Assembly (NCBI RefSeq): GCF_010894455.1
Contig: NZ_JAAIXY010000025.1
Location: 62,001 to 126,000, forward strand
Direction of reading: 5' to 3'
From: Myxococcus eversor
GTDB lineage: Bacteria > Myxococcota > Myxococcia > Myxococcales > Myxococcaceae
Length of the DNA: 64,000 nucleotides
Each line of letters begins with the position of its first letter. Positions within the stretch are counted from its first letter, which is position 1. A model generated the notes under the pieces. It ran no database searches. It was not told the DNA's origin and saw nothing but the letters and a program-made list of their open reading frames with translations. A program made the position numbers and the translations under genes. This document shows positions 58,270 through 64,000 of the stretch, one piece after another.

Positions 58270-60006
58270 TCAGGAAGCGGCGTAACGGTCCGAGCCTCCC
58301 GCGTCGCTCGGCGCTGGGGTCGCCGCATCGGGAGTGGTGCTCGAAGAGGTCAACCGTCCGGTCAGGATGCGCAGCAGCCGCTCGGGGTCCACGGGCTTGG
58401 GCATGAACGCCTCCGCGCCCGCGTCGAGCGCCCGCTGACGGACGTGAGGACGATTCAATCCGCTCATCACCACCACGCGCGTGTTCCGGGTGAGGGGATG
58501 CTGCTTCAAGCCCTCGCACAGCCTCAGCCCATCCACCCAGTGCAGCACGACGTCGAGGATGATGGCCGTGGGCGGCCTTCGCGCCACGGCGCAGAACAGC
58601 GCCAGTTCGTCCGCGAACGACACCACCTTCGCGCCCGTGCTCTCCAGCAGCGCCGTCAGCGCCTCGCGCGCATCGGGGTCATCGTCCACGACGTAGTACA
58701 GGTCCGGCTCCAGCTCCGGCACCGCCATGGGCACCGGCTCCATCGTCGTCCTCAGCCAGGAGCCCACCACCTCGCGCAGGCCCGCCCAGCGCATCGCGCC
58801 CAGCAGCGCCAGCGGCGTGGGGGCACTCAGGCCCAGCACGCCCCCGCCGTAGACTCCCGCCGACGTGCGTCGCCCCTTCGCCGCGACGAAGGCCCCGGGC
58901 GCTCGCTTCCCCGCGCGTCGCAACCAGGACGCCGCACGGGCGCCCGCCGCCGCGTCCTCCATCAGCTCGCACAGCCCTTCGCGGACATACCGGCGCTCCA
59001 GCGCGGAGCCATCCAGGCCCCCATCCAGCAGCGCCACCGCCGCGCGGCTGCACGAGGCCAGCGTCTCAGACAACCCCACCTGGAGCGGATGACCGAAGGC
59101 CGCGGGGCCCACGGCGATCTGCCCCGGCGCCACCAGCGTGCGCCCCGGCCCGTAGGGCAGGCGCGTCGTCTCCAACGCCGCCAGTTCGAACCCTTCCTCC
59201 AGCAGCCCGTCGCGCGCGGCCATCATCAGCGCCTGGCACAGGTCGGCCGGCGTCACCGCGGGGCCGAAGGCCAGCGCATAGACGGAGTCCGCGCCCGGCA
59301 GGAGGAACAGCCCATCCACCGTGGGCAGCGGCGCCACCCACAGCCGCGCCACGGGGGCGATCTCCAGCCGAGGCGACGCATGCCGCAGCCGCGCCTGCAC
59401 GGCCGCCACCGTGGGCGCGGGGCGGAAGCCCGGGAAGAACGCATCGCCCATCAAGGGCCCCGCGCCGCCCGCCAGGGCCACCGCATGGAAGCGCTCGCCA
59501 CCGCCCTGCGCGCGGACCACCAGCGGACCCGCGCCTCGCACGGCCGCCGGCGCATCCGGGGCCGGGGGCTGCCGCTCCACGCGGTCCACATGCCGCTCCA
59601 GGAACCGTGCCCCCTGCGCGCTGGCCGCCGTGGCCAGCACGTCCCGCACCTGCGCCAGGCCGCCTTGTCCCTGGGGCCAGCCGTCCACCACCCAGAGCCC
59701 ACCGGGGGCGGAGGTCAAAAGCTCGCGACGTCCCTCGGCGATGATCTCCACGCCCCGCAGCTCGTGGGCACGCCACTCGGCGGGGATGCGACAGCCCAGG
59801 GCGGCGAGCCGGGAGCGACACTCGGGCGTCAGCACCGCGGGAGGCGCGGTGCGCTCCGACAGTCCTCCGGAGTAGACGCGCACATCGAGCGTCAGCCCCC
59901 GTGCCCTGGCGTTGAAGAGCAGCGAGGCCGCCAGCCCCGCTCCCGCGATACCGCCCCCGACGACCGCCACCCTCGAACCGCTCGTCAGCCTGTTGCCCAG
60001 AATCAT
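58270..60006 (-). CDS. FAD-dependent oxidoreductase fused to a response-regulator receiver domain
   Basis: 578 residues. The N-terminal VAVVGGGIAGAGLAASLLF is a dinucleotide-binding fold of FAD enzymes; VALAGGAGPLMGDAFFPG and VGPAAFGHPLQVGLSETLAS are near the usual second and third FAD contacts. Residues about 430-555 are a complete receiver domain: YYVVDDDPDA, LDVVLHW phospho-Asp, VVMSG and FMPKPV. The fusion implies redox activity controlled by phosphorylation, or a sensor. ATG 60006. It is transcribed after the REC-GGDEF gene (48 bases). Confidence 0.87.
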   Translation of the reverse strand: MILGNRLTSGSRVAVVGGGIAGAGLAASLLFNARARGLTLDVRVYSGGLSERTAPPAVLTPECRSRLAALGCRIPAEWRAHELRGVEIIAEGRRELLTSAPGGLWVVDGWPQGQGGLAQVRDVLATAASAQGARFLERHVDRVERQPPAPDAPAAVRGAGPLVVRAQGGGERFHAVALAGGAGPLMGDAFFPGFRPAPTVAAVQARLRHASPRLEIAPVARLWVAPLPTVDGLFLLPGADSVYALAFGPAVTPADLCQALMMAARDGLLEEGFELAALETTRLPYGPGRTLVAPGQIAVGPAAFGHPLQVGLSETLASCSRAAVALLDGGLDGSALERRYVREGLCELMEDAAAGARAASWLRRAGKRAPGAFVAAKGRRTSAGVYGGGVLGLSAPTPLALLGAMRWAGLREVVGSWLRTTMEPVPMAVPELEPDLYYVVDDDPDAREALTALLESTGAKVVSFADELALFCAVARRPPTAIILDVVLHWVDGLRLCEGLKQHPLTRNTRVVVMSGLNRPHVRQRALDAGAEAFMPKPVDPERLLRILTGRLTSSSTTPDAATPAPSDAGGSDRYAAS

Positions 60007-60054
60007 CCGCGCCCTCTAGCTTCCCACCGTCGCCTGCTTCGTCGCGTCCCGCGC

Positions 60055-61011
60055 TCAGTGTCTCTGCGCGGGCGGCTCGAGCGCCGGACGGCCGAACACC
60101 ACGACCCGGTCCCGACCTTCACGCTTGGCCTCGTAGAGGGCCGCGTCCGCCGCCTTCATCAGCGCATCCGTGTCGTCCCGGGGTGTCTCCAATGTGTGGT
60201 CGGCGATGCCGACGCTCACGCTCAACCCGAAGGAGGCAGGGCGGCCGTCGCTCTTCTGCACGCCGACGGAACGCAGCCCGGTGCGGATGCGCTCGGCGAA
60301 CACCGCTGCTTCCAATGCCGTCTGGTGGGGCAGGAGCGCCACGAACTCGTCGCCGCCGAAGCGCGCCGCGAAGTCCGACTCGCGCAGATTGCCCTTGAGC
60401 TGGTTGGCCAGCGCGAGGATGGCCCGGTTGCCCACGTCGTGCCCCATCCCGTCGTTGATGGCCTTCAGGTGGTCCAGGTCGATGACCACCACGCTGAGCG
60501 GGTAGCCGTAGCGCTGGGCCCGGCGCAACTCCTCTTCGAGCCGAATGGTGAGCGCCCGGAAGTTCGCCAGCCCCGTGAGGGCATCCGTCTGGGCGAGGAT
60601 CTGAAGCCGCCGCTGCTGTTCACTCTGCCGCAGCGCCCGGTCGATCCGTGCCATCAGCTCCCTCGCGCTCGCCGGCTTGTGGATGAAGTCCACCGCGCCC
60701 ATCTCCAGGCAACGCTCCAGGGTGGCCTCGTCCGCGTCCCCGGTCAGGAAGATGACCGGCGTGGACTCCGTGCGGGAGTCCTTCTGGAGCGCCTCCAGCA
60801 CCGCCAGCCCATCCCCGCCGGGCAGGAATCTGTCCAGCAGCACCAGGTCCGGACGATGTTCGCTCGCCAACTCCAACCCCTCGCCCACATCCGCCGCGCC
60901 CAGGACGTCGAAGCGCGAGGCGAGCAGGTCCGACAGGCTCTCCAGCACGCTCACGTCATCCTCGATGACCAGGAGGAGGGACCGCTCCGAGGTGCGCCCT
61001 CGCCGTTGCAT
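60055..61011 (-). CDS. dmxB: REC-GGDEF diguanylate cyclase (DmxB-like)
   Basis: 318 residues. A complete receiver domain (LLVIEDDVSV, LLDRFLPGGDG, IFLTGDAD, FIHKPAS) is followed by a GGDEF domain with an intact active site (ARFGGDEFVALL) and an inhibition site RxxD (RESD) five residues ahead. The layout is that of M. xanthus DmxB, a cyclase needed in development. The symbol rests on layout and on the nearby dmxA-like gene, not on alignment. ATG 61011 has a GAGAGG site; the frame is open to 61161. It is followed by the FAD/receiver gene. Confidence 0.85.
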   Translation of the reverse strand: MQRRGRTSERSLLLVIEDDVSVLESLSDLLASRFDVLGAADVGEGLELASEHRPDLVLLDRFLPGGDGLAVLEALQKDSRTESTPVIFLTGDADEATLERCLEMGAVDFIHKPASARELMARIDRALRQSEQQRRLQILAQTDALTGLANFRALTIRLEEELRRAQRYGYPLSVVVIDLDHLKAINDGMGHDVGNRAILALANQLKGNLRESDFAARFGGDEFVALLPHQTALEAAVFAERIRTGLRSVGVQKSDGRPASFGLSVSVGIADHTLETPRDDTDALMKAADAALYEAKREGRDRVVVFGRPALEPPAQRH

Positions 61012-61408
61012 GAACCTCTCCGCTTCGTTGATCTCCCGGTGACTCGCGGTCCAGAGGTCTCGGACGCCACGCTCCACCAGGTGCTCTCGCCGCCCATGCG
61101 CCTCGTGCGCACCCGCCACCGCCCGGTCCTGCGAGCACCCACCGCCACCCGCAACCTTCACCCGAGACCTCCGGCCGCCAAGCCCGACTGACGCGCCCCA
61201 CGGGTGTTCAGCCCCATTGGCGCGCGTGGGCGAAGAGCAAGCGGCATGCCCTTGGAGCAGGCATCCGGGCCTGGAGTCATTTCAGGGGGTTGTGGCGACA
61301 ACGCTTCCTCGCGACAGAGGCGAAGCGGAAGTCGTTCCAGCGTCAGGGCAGGGGAGGCGGTAGGAATTCCCGGCGAAGGAGGGCGCGAACGCCCTCCACG
61401 CGCGTGGA
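61012..61408. other. Intergenic region
   Basis: About 400 bases between the start of the dmxB-like gene and the stop of the TPR gene, which lies upstream on the same strand. The part next to dmxB is an open extension of that frame (to 61161) that looks non-coding. No clear promoter, RNA or repeat was seen. Confidence 0.6.
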
Positions 61409-62155
61409 TCAACGTCGGGTAACGAACTGCATGCGGCGTCCACCACCGCCCATGGGCGGCATCGTCGGCGGGGCCTCGAGCCCGAACTGCCACCACAGGG
61501 GCTCGTACGGCTTCATCTTCAGCCGCTTGTCATTCTGGAGCTGGGCGAGGCTGGCCTTGAGCTTCTCGTCCTTCGGGTTCTCCTCCACGCCCCGGCCGAG
61601 CACCTTGAGGGCCTCGTCCTTCTCCTTGTTCTGCAGGAGGCACCAGGCATAGACGGCCCAGACGATGGCTTCCTTCTTCCCGCTCTTGGTGGCGGACTCG
61701 AAGGCGGTCTTCATCCCCGTGAAGTCCTTGCGCTGGTAGCGCAGGGCGCCCTCCATGGCCTTCGCCATGTAGTTGCGGGAGCTGCCCTTGCTGAAGGCCG
61801 CCTGCGCCCCGTCATGGTCCTTCACCATGTACTTCAGCATGCCGATCTGCGCCTGGATCTCCGGGCCCACCATGAACTGCCACTTGTCGTAGACGAGCCC
61901 CTTCTCGAGCGTCTTCACCGCCCGGTCGACCCGGCCCTGGGCGTCCTTCTGACTGGTGGGCTGGGACTGGAGGTCCTGTTGCACCGTCGTCATGAGGGCC
62001 TGGATGCGGGTGGCGACCCTCCGGGCGAGGAAGACGAAAGCGCCGAGTGCGGCGATGAGGCCGGGCACCAGGCCGGCCCAGATGGAGAAGCCGGCGAACT
62101 TCACCAGCAGCGCGACCACGATTCCCACTGCCAGCGAGATGAGCAGGTTGTACAT
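61409..62155 (-). CDS. Membrane-anchored TPR-like protein
   Basis: 248 residues. Two N-terminal membrane helices (LLISLAVGIVVALLVKFAG, WAGLVPGLIAALGAFVFLA) precede a helical part with TPR-type repeats (AVKTLEKGLVYDKW, MKTAFESATKSGKKEAIVW, EALKVLGRGVEENPKDEKL). The end is a Gly/Met-rich patch. ATG 62155 has GAGGGG ahead and starts at the first helix; the frame runs to 62206. Function unknown. Confidence 0.82.
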   Translation of the reverse strand: MYNLLISLAVGIVVALLVKFAGFSIWAGLVPGLIAALGAFVFLARRVATRIQALMTTVQQDLQSQPTSQKDAQGRVDRAVKTLEKGLVYDKWQFMVGPEIQAQIGMLKYMVKDHDGAQAAFSKGSSRNYMAKAMEGALRYQRKDFTGMKTAFESATKSGKKEAIVWAVYAWCLLQNKEKDEALKVLGRGVEENPKDEKLKASLAQLQNDKRLKMKPYEPLWWQFGLEAPPTMPPMGGGGRRMQFVTRR

Positions 62156-62251
62156 GCGGGGCCCCTCATAGCGATGTGCGTCCGGCACCGCAATCTTCGG
62201 ATGCATCCTTGCGACCGTCGCGGTATACGTCTGGCCGCTTCCGTAACAAAC

Positions 62252-62337
62252 GGCCCTCTGTCGAAATTGGTAGACGAGGCGGACTCAAAATCCGCTGCGG
62301 CTGACCCCGCGTCCCGGTTCGAGTCCGGGGAGGGCCA
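62252..62337 (+). tRNA. tRNA-Leu (CAA)
   Basis: 86 bases. Acceptor stem ggccctc / gagggcc (7 pairs), U8 at 62259, D-stem tcg / cga, anticodon stem gcgga / tccgc with loop ctcaaaa, anticodon CAA at 62286-62288, a long variable arm as in all Leu tRNAs, T-arm cccgg-ttcgagt-ccggg and discriminator A at 62337. CCA is not encoded. A tatacg -10-like box lies about 25 bases upstream. It reads UUG codons, and A37 would be the target of MiaA. Confidence 0.95.
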
Positions 62338-62436
62338 CTTCCCGAAAGGGGTGGGTGACTGGCATGGCACCGCCGGTTCCCCCGCCTGGGACCGTGGAGG
62401 ACGTGCTCCGGTCAGGGGCGTTGGAGATACCCCGAG

Positions 62437-63105
62437 ATGAAGGTTCTGCTGGTCGAGGACGACGCGAGCCTCCGTGAAGGAATGGGTGAGCTGATCTCCG
62501 ACCTGGCGGAGGTGCGCTCGGTGGGTGACGTGAGCGCCGCGCTGGCCGCCCTGGGCGAGGAGCGCTTCGAGCTCGTCGTGACGGACCTGCGCATCGGTGG
62601 TGGAGAAGCCGGCGGGCGCTCCGTGCTGGAGGCGGCCCGGAAGGGGCTGCAGGCGGTGGCCATCGTCAGCGCCGCGGCTCCAGAGGAAGTGGCCCGGGCG
62701 CTGCGGCCCTCGGTTCCGGACGGCGTGCTGGTGAAGCCCTTCCAGATCGAGGACATCCTCGGGCTGGTGGAGCGCTTCCTGGCGGTGCACCGGAACGTGG
62801 AGCTGGCCTCGCGAGGGCAGCTCCCCGCGGAGGGCGACTGGGTGCAGTGCGCGCCCGGAGTCCACCTGGCCTCGCCGGGTGGTGGGGCGGGCGGCGCCAT
62901 CTGGGTGCGAATGGCGGCGCAGGGCCAGTGGGACTGGGCGGCCCGGGCCCGAGGGCGGGAGGCTGCCCTGTTGCTGGAGGGCGAGCTGGAGTTCGAGGGG
63001 ACACGCTTCGTGGCCCCGGCGACGTTCTTCGTGGGTGCGGACGAAACGCCCGAGGCGCGCACGCCCACCGGGTGTCTCGTCATCACGCTCGGCCTGGACG
63101 GTTGA
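62437..63105 (+). CDS. Receiver domain fused to a cupin-like domain
   Basis: 222 residues. The receiver domain (about 1-115) is complete: LLVEDDAS, VVTDLRIGG, IVSAAA and VLVKPF. Residues about 125-222 have the cupin pattern (VHLASPGGGAGGAIWVRM ... EAALLLEGELEFEGTRFVAPATFFV). Neither a DNA-binding nor an enzyme part is seen. The cupin may bind a small ligand or metal. It starts 100 bases after the tRNA, with no strong ribosome site visible. Confidence 0.83.
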   Translation: MKVLLVEDDASLREGMGELISDLAEVRSVGDVSAALAALGEERFELVVTDLRIGGGEAGGRSVLEAARKGLQAVAIVSAAAPEEVARALRPSVPDGVLVKPFQIEDILGLVERFLAVHRNVELASRGQLPAEGDWVQCAPGVHLASPGGGAGGAIWVRMAAQGQWDWAARARGREAALLLEGELEFEGTRFVAPATFFVGADETPEARTPTGCLVITLGLDG

Positions 63106-63123
63106 AAGGGCAGGTAGGCACCC

Positions 63124-64000
63124 GTGGACACTGTTTGGCCTACAACGCCGCATGATGCGGCACGTCTGGGTCGTCCCTCGCGCAGGGCGGCGACGGCGGC
63201 CTTGGAAGCACACATCGCCGTGCTGCAGGGGGATCCGCTGAAGGCCGCGCTGGCCAATGCGCTGCGGGACGCGGATGGGCTCGGGGGGCAGGAGCGGCGC
63301 TTCGCCGCGCTCGCCGTGCGTGAGCTGTCCCGCCATCAGCGCCTGCTGGACCTGGCCGCGAAGCTCCTGGGCCACCCGCCGGGGAAGCTGGTGATGACGG
63401 AGGACCAGGCCCTGGTGCGGTACGTGCTGTGGCGGCGCATCTTCTGTGGTGAGACCTGGACGCGCATCGGCCCGGAGGTGCGGCTGCCCGGACCGGTGAG
63501 GCCGCGCACCCTCAAGGACGAGGTTCTCCAGAAGGTGGCGGAGTCGGAGCTGCCGGAGGCGCCGCTGCCGGACGCCCATGTGGACCGGCTCGCCATCCGG
63601 TACTCGTTCCCCAACTGGCTGGTGCAGAAGCTGGCGCAGGCGTACCCGGACGAGGCCACGCTGGAGGGACTGCTGTCGTCGCTCGACGAGGAGCCGGGCC
63701 TGCACTTCCGCGTCAGGCCTCCGGGCACGCGGGACGAAGTGCTGGCGGCGCTGGTGGCGGAGGGCGTCGCCGCGGAGGCGGTGCTCGCCGCGCCGGACGC
63801 GGTGCGCGTGGTGGATTCGAGCCATCGCGTCTTCGAGACGCGGATGATGAAGACGGGGCGCCTTCAAGTCCAGGACGTGGGCAGCCAGCTCATCTCAGAG
63901 GTCTGCCGTCCTGCGGGCGGCTCGCTGACGGGGCTCACCGTCGCGGATGTCTGCGCCGGTGCGGGCGGCAAGACGCTGGCGCTGGCGGACTTCGTCGGTC
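63124..64000 (+). CDS. rsmB: RsmB/Sun-type 16S rRNA cytosine-C5 methyltransferase (3' end cut by window edge)
   Basis: 292 residues seen, then cut. The N-terminal NusB-like helices (DPLKAALANALRDADGLGG, FAALAVRELSRHQRLLDLA) lead to YSFPNWLVQKLAQAYPD, RVRPPGTRDEVLAAL, LQVQDVGSQLISEV and DVCAGAGGKTLALAD, the SAM-binding motif of the Nol1/Nop2/Sun family. The catalytic Cys lies past the window edge. GTG 63124 is chosen with AGGTAGG 5-7 bases ahead; it gives the full N-terminal domain. It follows the REC-cupin gene by 18 bases. Confidence 0.88.
   Translation, partial: MDTVWPTTPHDAARLGRPSRRAATAALEAHIAVLQGDPLKAALANALRDADGLGGQERRFAALAVRELSRHQRLLDLAAKLLGHPPGKLVMTEDQALVRYVLWRRIFCGETWTRIGPEVRLPGPVRPRTLKDEVLQKVAESELPEAPLPDAHVDRLAIRYSFPNWLVQKLAQAYPDEATLEGLLSSLDEEPGLHFRVRPPGTRDEVLAALVAEGVAAEAVLAAPDAVRVVDSSHRVFETRMMKTGRLQVQDVGSQLISEVCRPAGGSLTGLTVADVCAGAGGKTLALADFVG

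Noticed and set aside
58444-61191. Open frame of 915 codons on the plus strand
   Set aside because: Antisense to the FAD/receiver and REC-GGDEF genes; the product is Arg/Gln/His-rich with no motif.
63578-63847. Separate small gene inside the RsmB region
   Set aside because: It is out of frame with the NusB-like and SAM-binding motifs, which run without a break from 63124 to the window end.

Overview
The window is about 70% G+C, gene-dense DNA with codon use strongly biased to G/C in third positions. Its gene content points to a myxobacterium of the family Myxococcaceae (Myxococcus, Corallococcus or Pyxidicoccus type). It has many Hanks-type Ser/Thr kinases with myxobacterial catalytic loops, many lipoproteins with Asp/Ala/Gly/Pro linkers, and two diguanylate cyclases whose domain layouts match M. 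xanthus DmxA and DmxB. It is ordinary chromosome: no phage genes, transposase, CRISPR array or rRNA were seen. There is one tRNA, tRNA-Leu(CAA).

Layout. (1) 1-10550: a tandem head-to-tail array of five paralogous membrane Ser/Thr kinases, the first cut by the window edge. All share the kinase domain and one membrane helix, but they differ in their outer modules: TPR-like pairs and/or a shared unrecognised domain. (2) 10594-15671: a TPR protein and a DUF4331 protein on the minus strand, divergent from a GH13 amylase lipoprotein. (3) 15732-19929: small conserved proteins, a PHP-domain protein with a Gly/Arg tail, and a four-gene minus-strand operon (HTH-like protein, FmdB zinc ribbon, small Cys protein, BamE-like lipoprotein). 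(4) 20284-23839: Fur-family regulator, TlpA-like thioredoxin, FtsB-like division protein and DmxA-like cyclase, in tight or overlapping order. (5) 23912-32533: di-haem oxidoreductase, RsmJ-like methyltransferase, a secreted protein, a HEAT-repeat protein with a vitellogenin-N-like layout, and a HAD-IG 5'-nucleotidase. (6) 32582-39159: zinc/coiled-coil protein, pseudokinase with PEGA domain, NarL-type regulator, an active/inactive M16 peptidase pair and an RluA-type pseudouridine synthase. (7) 39172-41937: surface or secreted proteins and a zinc/CarD-like protein. (8) 42136-45376: an MlaE-MlaF-MlaD lipid transporter whose MlaD carries a long helix and a probable C-terminal beta-barrel. (9) 45491-50555: PfkB kinase, PilZ protein, phosphoesterase, lipoprotein, phosphatidylserine decarboxylase and HisRS. 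(10) 50693-57032: a tightly overlapping cassette of S24/S26-type peptidase, PqqD, lipoprotein, large secreted beta-propeller protein, 59-residue Cys-containing peptide and HprK-like kinase, running into miaA. (11) 57148-64000: HdeD-like protein, FAD-oxidoreductase/receiver fusion, REC-GGDEF cyclase (DmxB-like), TPR protein, tRNA-Leu, REC-cupin protein and the start of an RsmB-type methyltransferase.

The most promising undescribed system is the 50693-56113 cassette. It looks like a peptide-modification and surface-display unit: RRE/PqqD, HprK-like kinase, peptidase and a candidate precursor peptide, with no known RiPP cyclase. Next in interest are the kinase array with its shared unknown sensor-like domain, the one-piece trans-envelope MlaD behind a candidate sigma-54 promoter, and the FAD-receiver fusion. 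All functional calls come from reading motifs by eye; no database search was run.
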